Shown piece by piece: positions 7,803 to 15,903 of a DNA stretch of 64,000 nt. Source of the DNA: Halopiger goleimassiliensis. Its GTDB lineage: Archaea > Halobacteriota > Halobacteria > Halobacteriales > Natrialbaceae. Where the stretch lies: positions 506,217 to 570,216 of the forward strand of contig NZ_HG315691.1 in the NCBI RefSeq assembly GCF_000455345.1, in the 5' to 3' direction. Every line of letters starts with the position of its first letter. Positions within the stretch are counted from its first letter, which is position 1. The notes below the pieces were generated by a model. The model worked only from the letters and a program-made list of their open reading frames with translations. It was not told the origin of the DNA and searched no databases. The translations under genes and the position numbers were made by a program.

Positions 7803-8222
7803 ATGCACTACCGAGCCGTCGACGCCACGAGCGAGTACGTCGCCCGCCTCGAGACGGGGGCCGAGTGGCGAGCCGAGATCGAGACGCTCGCCGAGGAGGT
7901 CGAGGCCGAGGCGGCGTGGTTCACGGCGCTCGGGGCGGTACAGGACGCGGAACTCTGGTTCTACGATCAGGAGGAGTGCGAGTACTATCCGATCGCGTTC
8001 GACGAACCGCTCGAGGTCGCCAGCTGCGTGGGTAACGTCTCGTGGCTGGAGGACGACCGCTTCGCCCACACCCACGCGGTGCTTTCCGACGACGAGGGCA
8101 CCACCTACGCCGGCCACCTGAACGAGGCGACCGTCTGGGCTGGCGAGGTCCACATGCGCGTCTTCGAGGAGCCGCTCGAGCGGGAGTACGACGAGACGAC
8201 CGAACTGGACCTCTGGCTGTAG
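7803..8222 (+). CDS. PPC/DUF296 domain protein
   Basis: This 139-residue protein is a single PPC (DUF296) domain of the type found in plant AT-hook proteins and as stand-alone trimers in prokaryotes. Visible family features are WFTALGAVQDAELWFYD near residues 40-55, the HTHAVLSD strand with its conserved His pair, and GHLNEATVWAGEVHMRVFEE near the C-terminus. The frame also offers TTG 7797, but ATG 7803 is the natural start. Its stop is one base before the polymerase gene, so the two are probably co-transcribed. The biochemical role of archaeal PPC proteins is not settled. Confidence 0.8.
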   Translation: MHYRAVDATSEYVARLETGAEWRAEIETLAEEVEAEAAWFTALGAVQDAELWFYDQEECEYYPIAFDEPLEVASCVGNVSWLEDDRFAHTHAVLSDDEGTTYAGHLNEATVWAGEVHMRVFEEPLEREYDETTELDLWL

Positions 8223-8223
8223 C

Positions 8224-11200
8224 ATGCGCGAGGCAGACGAACGGTACTTCGAACGGCTCGAATCCCAGCTCGAGGACGCCTTCGACGTCGCCGAGGAGGC
8301 CAAAGAACGCGGCGCGGACCCGAAACCCGAGGTCGAGATTCCGACCGCACGGGACATGGCCGACCGCGTCGAGAACATCCTTGGCATCGACGGGGTCGCC
8401 GAGCGCGTCCGCGAACTCGAGGGGGAGATGTCCCGCGAGGAAGCCGCGCTCGAACTCGCCGAGGACTTCGCCGAGGGCCGGGTCGGCGACTACGAGACCA
8501 AGGCTGGCAAGGTCGAGGGCGCGGTTCGCACCGCGGTCGCCCTGCTGACCGAGGGCGTCGTCGCCGCCCCCATCGAAGGGATCGACAAGGTCGAAATCTT
8601 GGAGAACGACGACGGCACCGAGTTCGTCAACGTCTACTACGCGGGGCCGATCCGTTCTGCGGGTGGCACGGCGCAGGCTCTCTCCGTACTCGTGGCCGAC
8701 TACACCCGCGCGCTCGTCGGCATCGACCAGTACAAGGCCCGCGACGACGAGATCGAGCGCTACGCCGAAGAGATCGCCCTCTACGACAAGGAGACCGGCC
8801 TCCAGTACACGCCCAAGGACAAGGAGACGAAGTTCATCGCGAAGCACATGCCGATCATGCTGGACGGCGAGGCCACCGGCGACGAGGAGGTCTCCGGCTT
8901 CCGCGACTTAGAGCGGGTCGACACCAACAGCGCCCGCGGCGGGATGTGTCTCGTCCTCGCGGAGGGGATCGCCCTCAAGGCCCCGAAGATCCAGCGTTAC
9001 ACCCGCAACCTGGACGAGGTCGACTGGCCGTGGCTGCAGGACCTGATCGACGGCACGTACTACGACGACGCGGGCGACGAGGACGACGAAGACGAGGCTG
9101 ACGACGGTGACGAGGAGTCAGCCGACGATGGGGGCGGCGCGGACGCCGAAGCCGCCGAGGAGGACGCCGAATCCGACGACGAACCGCAGGGTCCCCCGCG
9201 CGTCGACGAGTCCAAGAAGTTCCTCCGGGACCTGATTGCCGGTCGCCCGGTCTTCTCGCATCCCTGTGCGAAGGGCGGCTTCCGACTGCGCTACGGCCGC
9301 GCGCGCAACCACGGGTTCGCGACCGCCGGCGTCCACCCCGCCGCGATGCACCTGGTCGACGACTTCCTCGCGACCGGCACCCAGATCAAGACCGAGCGGC
9401 CCGGGAAGGCCGCCGGCGTCGTCCCCGTCGACTCCATCGAGGGACCGACCGTCAAACTCGCCAACGGCGACGTCCGCCGGATCGACGACCCCGAAGACGC
9501 CCTCGAGATCCGCAACGGCGTCGAGAAGATCTTAGACCTCGGCGAGTACCTCGTCAACTACGGCGAGTTCGTCGAAAACAACCACCCGCTCGCGCCCGCC
9601 TCCTACACCTACGAGTGGTGGGTGCAGGACTTGGCGGCCGCCGGCGCGGACGTCCAGGCCCTGCAGGACGACCCGCGGATCGACCTCGAGTTCCCCGACC
9701 CCGAGGAGGCCCTCGAGTGGACCACGGAATACGACGCACCCCTCCATCCGGAGTACACCTACCTCTGGCACGACCTCTCGGTCGACGCGTTCTGCGACCT
9801 CGCGGCGGCGGTTGCAGACGGGCGAATCGAGCAAGACGGCGACGGGAGCGTGAACGGGAACGGCGACGACAGCATCCTCGTCCTCGAGTACGACGAGCGC
9901 GTCGCCGACGCGCTCGAGACGATCGTCATCGAGCATCGCCAGCGCGAGGGAGAGAATCGCGTCGAGATCGACGACTGGCGGCCGTTCGTCCGCACCGTCG
10001 GCTGCGAACCCCGGCAGGCGGTCGCCGACGGGGCGGCACTCGAGAGCGAGGCGCTACGCGCCTCGGACAACTCGAGCGGGCCACCGCGAGAGTCCGATCC
10101 CGACGGTCGCGGCGAGGACCCCGAACCCGACCCTGAACCCGAGGAGCCGACCATCGAACTCGAGCGCACCTGGACCGACGACGACCTCTCGGAACGTGCC
10201 CGCACCTGGGGCCACGAGGCAGAGGGCGACAACGCCATCGAGGCGGTCAACGAGGTCGCCCCCTTCGAGGTCCGCGAGCGCGCGCCCACACGGATCGGTA
10301 ACCGGATGGGTCGTCCCGAGAAGTCCGAGCGCCGCGACCTGAGCCCGCCGGTCCACACGCTGTTCCCGATCGGCGAGGCCGGCGGCTCCCAGCGCAACGT
10401 CGCCGACGCGGCCAAACACGCCGAGACGATGCAGGACACCCCCGGCGTCGTCGAGGTGCAGGTCGGCCGCCAGCGCTGTCCCGACTGCGATACGGAGACG
10501 TTCAAGAACCGCTGTCCCGACTGCAACGCCCGGACCGAACCGGACTATCGGTGTCCCGACTGCGACGAGTCGCTCGAGCCCGACGACGCCGGCCGCGTCG
10601 AGTGCGACCGCTGTGAAATCGAGGGGACCTGCGTCGAGACCCGCGAGATCGACGTCAACGACGAGTTCCGGAGCGCCCTCGAGTCGGTCGGCGAGCGCGA
10701 GAACGCCTTCGACATCCTGAAAGGCGTCAAAGGGCTCTCCTCGACGAACAAGATCCCCGAACCCATCGAGAAGGGGGTCCTTCGGGCCAAACACGACGTC
10801 TCGGCGTTCAAGGACGGCACCGTCCGCTACGACATGACCGACCTGCCCGTGACGTCGGTCCGGGCCAGCGAACTCGACGTCGACGTCGGCCAACTGCAGG
10901 CGCTGGGTTACGAGGAGGACATCCACGGCGAACCGCTGACCCACGAGGACCAGCTCGTCGAACTCAAGGTGCAGGACATCGTCCTCTCCGACGGTGCCGC
11001 CGAGCACATGATGAAAACGGCGGACTTCATCGACGACCTGCTCGAGCAGTACTACGGCCTCGAGCCGTTCTACGAACTCGAGGATCGCGACGACCTGGTC
11101 GGCGAACTGGTGTTCGGGATGGCACCGCACACGAGCGCGGCAACTGTCGGCCGGATCGTCGGGTTCACAAGCGCGGCGGTCGGGTACGCACATCCGTATT

Positions 11201-14067
11201 TCCACGCAGCGAAGCGCCGAAACTGCTTCCACCCTGACACCACGATTCGTTACGAGGACGAGTCCGGAAGCGTCTGCGAGGAGTCCATCGAAACGTTCGT
11301 CGAATCGCGATTAACCGATCCTCGCGAAGACGACTTCGGAGCCCTCGTTCAGGACCTCGAGGCCTCGCTCACAGTTCCGTCGATTGACGACGACGGACGA
11401 CGCGTGAACCGACCGGTCGAGTCCGTTTCCAAGCATCCCGCACCCGATCATCTAATCCGGATCGAAACGCGCAACGGACAGTCGCTGACGGTAACTCCGG
11501 ATCACACGATGATCGTCTGGAACGATGGCCTCGAGCGGATTCCGGCGAGCGAACTCGAGGCTGGCGACGAGATTCCGACGCCGGCTCGAGCCGATTCAAC
11601 GGATGAATCAGCTGTGTCCGTACAACGGGAGAGCGTTGCTGACGGCGGTCGTCCGGAGGTTGATATGGTAGAACGGACCGAAATCGTCCCATCCGATGTC
11701 GAGTACACCTACTGTCTCACGGTTTCGGATACGCACATCCTCGAAGCGAACGGACTGTCGGTCGGCCAGTGCGACGGCGACGAGGACTGTGTAATGTTGC
11801 TCATGGACGGCCTCTTGAACTTCTCGCGGTCGTACCTGCCCGACAAGCGCGGTGGCAGCGTCGCCGAGGACTCCCGGCTGATCGCGTTCGATCCCGACGG
11901 GAACCTGCGGTTCATGACTTTCGACGAGTTCTGGGACGAACTCGACGTACCGATCGAGATCGACGGCAAGTTCCAGAAGAAGACCGCTGCGCTCGAGGGG
12001 TGGACGACCTACGCGTTCGACGACGACCACGAGGCGTCACCGAAGCCGATCGAGAAGGCGATCCGGTACGAGGCTGACGACGACGAGGAACTACTGCGAA
12101 TCTCCACGCAGTTCGGACGCGAACTCGAGATCACGACCGATCACAGCCTCTTCCGGTACGACGACGGAATCGAGGAGATCGCCGGATCGGACCTCGAAGA
12201 AGGCGACCTGATCGTCGCACCGCAAAACCTCGACGTGGAACCGGTCGAAACGACGATCGACGCGCTCGAGTGCGTCGACGATCCGTACGTGTTGCTCGAC
12301 GACGAGCACGAGGAGTGGCTGACCGAAGTCTGGAATGACGCGGAACGCGGCGGTGACACACGCGTTGCCTTCGACGATGGCCTCTCGTACCGACTCTCGA
12401 AGAAGAAAGTCTGTCGAGAAACGCTCGAAGAAATCGAAACCGAACACGGCGACGCCGATCTCCCCATCGATTGTTCGATCGGCTGGAAGGGGTCCTCGGA
12501 CTGTATCGATCGGTATATCGACGTCGACGAGGACTTCGCGTGGCTGATCGGAATGTTCGTCGCCGAGGGTACGCTTTCGGGAACTCGACCGGCTATTCAC
12601 AACGCTGACGAGGATCTCGTCGATCGAGTCGTAGAGGCGACCGAGTCCGTACTCGGTTGCGAGCCGAGCGTTCGGTGGTCGAACAAGGCCTACGAGGTCG
12701 CGTTCCCGGCCGTCTTCTTCGACGTGTTACACGAGCTCGGTTTCGAGGACTGCGATTCCTACAACTCGAGCGAAAAGATCGTTCCCGACTGTATCCTGCG
12801 AGCCGAGCGCGACGTCGTCCTCGCATTCTTGCGAGGGTTCATCGCCGGCGATGGCTCCGAATCCAGCGACGACAACCACACGTCGATCGGATTCCACACG
12901 ACGAGCGAAGACGTCAAAGACGGGATCGTCTTCTGCTGTCACCGCCTCGGACTCGTCGCGAACGTCTCGCGTCGCGAGCGAGATCCGTCGCGGCAATCGA
13001 TCTATACGGTCTCCGTCTCCGGCGGTGCGTCACGCAATCCGCTCGAGCAAATTCTCGACGGGGACGAACCGTACCAGCCGAAGAGTCTCATCGTCTCCAT
13101 TCCCGACGAACTGATGGAAATCCGCGAGATGGAGATCGAGGGGGTCAAACAGTTGATCCCGAAATATCTGAAGCGGCGCGACAACATCTCGCTCGAGAAA
13201 CTCGAGGAGATCGTCGACGAACTCGACCGTCGCGATCTGCCGGACGAAGCCGAGGCGAAACTCGAAGCGATCCGACCGCTGGTCGACGGCGACCTCTCAT
13301 ATCTCCGGATCACGGACATCGAGCGGGTTGAATACGACGGCTACCTCTACGACCTGCAGGTCGGCGGCGATCCGATCTTCACGGCGAACTGGCTGTACGC
13401 GCACAACTCGATGGACGCGCCGCTCGTCATGTCCTCCCGCATCGACCCTTCCGAGATCGACGACGAGGCCCACAACATGGACATCGTCTCGCAGTACCCC
13501 CGCGAGTTCTACGAGGCCACCCGCGAGCAGGCCGACCCCGAGGCGGTCGACATCCAGATCGCCGAGGACACCCTCGGCACCGACGGCGAGTACACCGGCT
13601 TCGAGCACACCCACGACACCACCGACATCGCGATGGGGCCGGACCTCTCGGCCTACAAGACGCTTGGCTCGATGATGGAGAAGATGGACGCCCAACTCGA
13701 GCTCTCGCGGAAACTCGAGGCCGTCGACGAGACCGACGTCGCCGAGCGTGTCATCGAGTACCACTTCCTGCCGGACCTGATCGGCAACCTCCGGGCGTTC
13801 TCCCGCCAGGAGACCCGGTGTCTCGACTGCGGCGAGAAGTTCCGCCGGATGCCCCTGACCGGCGACTGTCGGGAGTGTGGCGGCCAGGTCAACCTCACCG
13901 TCCACCAGGGCTCGGTCAACAAGTACATGCAGACCGCGATCCAGGTCGCCGAAGAGTACGACTGCCGCGACTACACGAAACAGCGTCTGGAGGTCCTCGA
14001 GCGGTCGCTCGAGAGCATCTTCGAGAACGACAAGAACAAGCAGTCAGGTATCGAGGATTTCATGTGA
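8224..14067 (+). CDS. polC: DNA polymerase D large subunit (DP2), with two inteins
   Basis: This is the catalytic subunit of the archaeal replicative polymerase PolD. The reading frame codes 1947 residues. Removing two inteins (residues 1001-1182 and 1212-1728) leaves 1248, a usual size for haloarchaeal DP2. Seen in order are the N-terminal domain, an acidic low-complexity insert near residues 280-330, a zinc-ribbon series with repeated CPDC near 755-800, and the catalytic segment CDGDEDC whose Asp residues bind metal. A second zinc ribbon (CLDCGEKF, CRECGG) follows. The C-terminus carries the PCNA-binding PIP box QSGIEDF (1940-1946). Both inteins sit in the active-site region, so splicing must be completed for activity. 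It follows the PPC gene by one base. Confidence 0.96.
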   Translation: MREADERYFERLESQLEDAFDVAEEAKERGADPKPEVEIPTARDMADRVENILGIDGVAERVRELEGEMSREEAALELAEDFAEGRVGDYETKAGKVEGAVRTAVALLTEGVVAAPIEGIDKVEILENDDGTEFVNVYYAGPIRSAGGTAQALSVLVADYTRALVGIDQYKARDDEIERYAEEIALYDKETGLQYTPKDKETKFIAKHMPIMLDGEATGDEEVSGFRDLERVDTNSARGGMCLVLAEGIALKAPKIQRYTRNLDEVDWPWLQDLIDGTYYDDAGDEDDEDEADDGDEESADDGGGADAEAAEEDAESDDEPQGPPRVDESKKFLRDLIAGRPVFSHPCAKGGFRLRYGRARNHGFATAGVHPAAMHLVDDFLATGTQIKTERPGKAAGVVPVDSIEGPTVKLANGDVRRIDDPEDALEIRNGVEKILDLGEYLVNYGEFVENNHPLAPASYTYEWWVQDLAAAGADVQALQDDPRIDLEFPDPEEALEWTTEYDAPLHPEYTYLWHDLSVDAFCDLAAAVADGRIEQDGDGSVNGNGDDSILVLEYDERVADALETIVIEHRQREGENRVEIDDWRPFVRTVGCEPRQAVADGAALESEALRASDNSSGPPRESDPDGRGEDPEPDPEPEEPTIELERTWTDDDLSERARTWGHEAEGDNAIEAVNEVAPFEVRERAPTRIGNRMGRPEKSERRDLSPPVHTLFPIGEAGGSQRNVADAAKHAETMQDTPGVVEVQVGRQRCPDCDTETFKNRCPDCNARTEPDYRCPDCDESLEPDDAGRVECDRCEIEGTCVETREIDVNDEFRSALESVGERENAFDILKGVKGLSSTNKIPEPIEKGVLRAKHDVSAFKDGTVRYDMTDLPVTSVRASELDVDVGQLQALGYEEDIHGEPLTHEDQLVELKVQDIVLSDGAAEHMMKTADFIDDLLEQYYGLEPFYELEDRDDLVGELVFGMAPHTSAATVGRIVGFTSAAVGYAHPYFHAAKRRNCFHPDTTIRYEDESGSVCEESIETFVESRLTDPREDDFGALVQDLEASLTVPSIDDDGRRVNRPVESVSKHPAPDHLIRIETRNGQSLTVTPDHTMIVWNDGLERIPASELEAGDEIPTPARADSTDESAVSVQRESVADGGRPEVDMVERTEIVPSDVEYTYCLTVSDTHILEANGLSVGQCDGDEDCVMLLMDGLLNFSRSYLPDKRGGSVAEDSRLIAFDPDGNLRFMTFDEFWDELDVPIEIDGKFQKKTAALEGWTTYAFDDDHEASPKPIEKAIRYEADDDEELLRISTQFGRELEITTDHSLFRYDDGIEEIAGSDLEEGDLIVAPQNLDVEPVETTIDALECVDDPYVLLDDEHEEWLTEVWNDAERGGDTRVAFDDGLSYRLSKKKVCRETLEEIETEHGDADLPIDCSIGWKGSSDCIDRYIDVDEDFAWLIGMFVAEGTLSGTRPAIHNADEDLVDRVVEATESVLGCEPSVRWSNKAYEVAFPAVFFDVLHELGFEDCDSYNSSEKIVPDCILRAERDVVLAFLRGFIAGDGSESSDDNHTSIGFHTTSEDVKDGIVFCCHRLGLVANVSRRERDPSRQSIYTVSVSGGASRNPLEQILDGDEPYQPKSLIVSIPDELMEIREMEIEGVKQLIPKYLKRRDNISLEKLEEIVDELDRRDLPDEAEAKLEAIRPLVDGDLSYLRITDIERVEYDGYLYDLQVGGDPIFTANWLYAHNSMDAPLVMSSRIDPSEIDDEAHNMDIVSQYPREFYEATREQADPEAVDIQIAEDTLGTDGEYTGFEHTHDTTDIAMGPDLSAYKTLGSMMEKMDAQLELSRKLEAVDETDVAERVIEYHFLPDLIGNLRAFSRQETRCLDCGEKFRRMPLTGDCRECGGQVNLTVHQGSVNKYMQTAIQVAEEYDCRDYTKQRLEVLERSLESIFENDKNKQSGIEDFM
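11224..11769 (+). other. Mini-intein in PolD2, C-terminal Gln
   Basis: The extein break is AAKRRN|C and Q|CDGDEDC. The 182-residue insert starts with Cys (CFHPDTTIRY, block A), has a block B TxxH (LTVTPDHTM), and ends LEANGLSVGQ before Cys+1. No LAGLIDADG motif is present, so it is a mini-intein. The last residue is Gln rather than Asn and the penultimate residue is Gly rather than His. Gln-ending inteins are known at this polymerase site in Pyrococcus, where splicing was shown experimentally. The insertion lies immediately before the catalytic DGDED. Confidence 0.88.
11857..13407 (+). other. Full-length intein with LAGLIDADG endonuclease in PolD2
   Basis: The insert begins with Ser after LPDKRGG and ends YAHN before SMDAPLVM, 517 residues. 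Block B is LEITTDHSLF. Two LAGLIDADG-type helices are visible (FAWLIGMFVAEGTLSG and VLAFLRGFIAGDGSES). Block F/G reads YLYDLQVGG, then ANWLYAHN with the usual penultimate His and terminal Asn. Ser replaces Cys at both the first and the +1 positions. An intact endonuclease suggests recent or continuing homing into intein-free polC alleles. Confidence 0.88.
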
Positions 14068-14098
14068 CTGCGACGAACGGACGTCCGGAACCGTCCGA

Positions 14099-14581
14099 TT
14101 ACTCCGTTTCGTCATCCATCGCACGTTTCGAGAACGGGGTATAAAACACGCTCTTGTCGTCCGGTTGTCGTTGGTCCAGGCTGCCGAACCAGGCTGCTAC
14201 CCCGACTGTATGTCCCACCTGTGCAAGGCCGAATCCGATAATCGATCCGCCGAGGACACCGGCCAATACGGGACCGGCGATAATACCGATGGCGACTGCT
14301 CCGCCGGCGAGGAGGACGACGAAACCCACTCTGACACCGGTTCCGGTACGGGTACGCAGTCTCGGAAACGGTTTGGTGAAGATATCCAGTAGATATACGA
14401 TGAAATATGTGGTCCCGCCAAGAAGGAGTCCTGGCCACCACACCTCACTATATATCACAAAAATCCAGACGAACAACAGGGTCAAAACGCCGGGAATAAC
14501 TAGTTCTCGCCACGTCGGCGGCCGTGGTGCCAGCCACTCACGAATAGGTTCCATAAGTAAATAATAGGTATCCGCCTGCAT
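14099..14581 (-). CDS. Small polytopic membrane protein next to the halocin gene
   Basis: This 160-residue protein has about four membrane segments (residues about 28-47, 50-68, 84-105 and 107-130) and a short hydrophilic C-terminal tail. A TATA-like ATATTAATTTAC at 14603-14614 lies about 27 nt before ATG 14581, supporting that start rather than the internal Met10. It is transcribed divergently from the halocin-like gene across a 276-bp A/T-rich spacer. I do not recognise a named family. Its position makes it a candidate for immunity or export of the peptide, but this is inference from neighbourhood only. Confidence 0.65.
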   Translation of the reverse strand: MQADTYYLLMEPIREWLAPRPPTWRELVIPGVLTLLFVWIFVIYSEVWWPGLLLGGTTYFIVYLLDIFTKPFPRLRTRTGTGVRVGFVVLLAGGAVAIGIIAGPVLAGVLGGSIIGFGLAQVGHTVGVAAWFGSLDQRQPDDKSVFYTPFSKRAMDDETE

Positions 14582-14602
14582 AGTTATTCCCGTAGTATTG
14601 AG

Positions 14603-14614
14603 TAAATTAATATT
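14603..14614 (-). promoter_or_regulatory. TATA element of the small membrane protein gene
   Basis: ATATTAATTTAC on the minus strand, centred about 27 nt before ATG 14581, sits in the A/T-rich divergent spacer shared with the halocin-like gene. Confidence 0.4.
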
Positions 14615-14821
14615 TTTGTGCCAATAAGCCCGGATACTTTGGACACCCCTGTACCGATATCGACCGAACCAAACGATATATAGCCGGGTACCAGCCGAAT
14701 AGGTGCAGAATTTGTAGTATCTATCGATGTCGAACGAAATAGAATAAGACCCTCAAAAGCTTACAAATCTACTAACCTGAGAGGATACCGATACTTGGTT
14801 TCTCATAATTAGAGTCAAGGA

Positions 14822-14830
14822 CAAATACTT
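14822..14830 (+). promoter_or_regulatory. TATA element of the halocin-like gene
   Basis: CAAATACTT lies about 32 nt before ATG 14858. This spacing fits a leaderless transcript starting at 14858 and makes the upstream in-frame ATG at 14831 unlikely, since that codon directly abuts the box. Confidence 0.4.
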
Positions 14831-14857
14831 ATGCCCCATTATACACCATTATCAATT

Positions 14858-15691
14858 ATGACGTTAAGGAACGACCATTTCTCGAGGAGAAACGTACTAA
14901 AATCAGCCAGTGTTGCCGGTGTCGGAATGAGTGCTATCGGAGTAGCTTCCGGAAAGAGCGCCAGTGAGTACGTAAAAGCGGTTGATGTAGATATTGAGAT
15001 CACTGAAGTTACTGGATCCGAACGCGAGCGGGCGATCGAGCGGGCTATGAGCGAAGAGGCTGCGGTACTCAGAGATTATATCGAAACGAACGAACGAACG
15101 ACAGTAGATTGGGATTCGAGTACGATACTCAAGGTCGAAGAAGAACTCGAGGACTCGGTCAGATATGTCGTCAAGGCCCCAGCCGAGACCACATCGGGAA
15201 CCACATTTATACAGTACAATGGTTTCGACATGTTGTCCGACCGATCGGAACTCGAAATGGCGACCTCGGTCCCCGATGTTATCGGATTTGTCGGTGATTC
15301 GAACGCGGAGGACGTGAATGCGTTACACGTCGAACGCAACGAAGTCGTTACGGAGAGCATCAGTTCGGATATCGCTCCCGATCAAGTCATGCCCTGCACA
15401 GAAGATCAGTTAGCTCCCGATTGCGGCGGAGGTGGAGGGTGTGGTACCTGTCTGGTACATACGGGCGTCGATTGCGCCCCCAGTTGGGATTGTATGGTTA
15501 CGATAGCTACTTCGGCAGGAAGCGCAATTAAAGGATGTTCGTCCTGTGTTACAAGTCTGAGCTGGCAAATCTGTCTCTGGTGTGCGACCACAGCCTTTGC
15601 AGCAGGTATTACTGGTTCGAACTGTTTAGGCTGTGAGGACACTGAATGGCAATGTGCACCCAGCGATGTAGCAGGAACCATTTGCGGATAA
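14858..15691 (+). CDS. Halocin C8-like preproprotein
   Basis: This 277-residue protein has the architecture of halocin C8 precursors. A Tat signal (SRRNVLKSASVAGVGMS, twin Arg at 10-11) is followed by a hydrophilic middle domain (about residues 35-178) and a Cys-rich C-terminal domain. The last 98 residues hold 14 Cys around hydrophobic stretches (for example CSSCVTSLSWQICLWC, CLGCEDTEWQC) after a GGGGG linker. In halocin C8 the C-terminal 76 residues are the secreted antimicrobial and the N-terminal part (HalI) gives immunity; the same split is inferred here. The mature segment is longer and more Cys-rich than halocin C8, so it is a diverged member. The gene has its own TATA box and an A/T-rich surrounding. 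Confidence 0.82.
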   Translation: MTLRNDHFSRRNVLKSASVAGVGMSAIGVASGKSASEYVKAVDVDIEITEVTGSERERAIERAMSEEAAVLRDYIETNERTTVDWDSSTILKVEEELEDSVRYVVKAPAETTSGTTFIQYNGFDMLSDRSELEMATSVPDVIGFVGDSNAEDVNALHVERNEVVTESISSDIAPDQVMPCTEDQLAPDCGGGGGCGTCLVHTGVDCAPSWDCMVTIATSAGSAIKGCSSCVTSLSWQICLWCATTAFAAGITGSNCLGCEDTEWQCAPSDVAGTICG

Positions 15692-15903
15692 TACTACCGA
15701 AACAGTCAGTGAACATCTGATCCGATCGTAATACCCGTCGCGCCCCGCTACAATACTTCCTGCTGGCGAGCCTTCTCAATCATACGGCCGAACAGTACTG
15801 AACCACCAATTCACCCTTGCTCGGCCGCTTCCGTTACGCTACGGTAGACAGCCTTCTCCGGCACCCCAGCACGCTTAACTTCATTTTTAACGAACCGGGG
15901 TGT

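Noticed and set aside
8224..14067. Frame disruption or fusion in the polymerase gene
   Set aside because: The excess length is explained by two inteins with recognisable splice blocks; extein sequence is continuous across both junctions.
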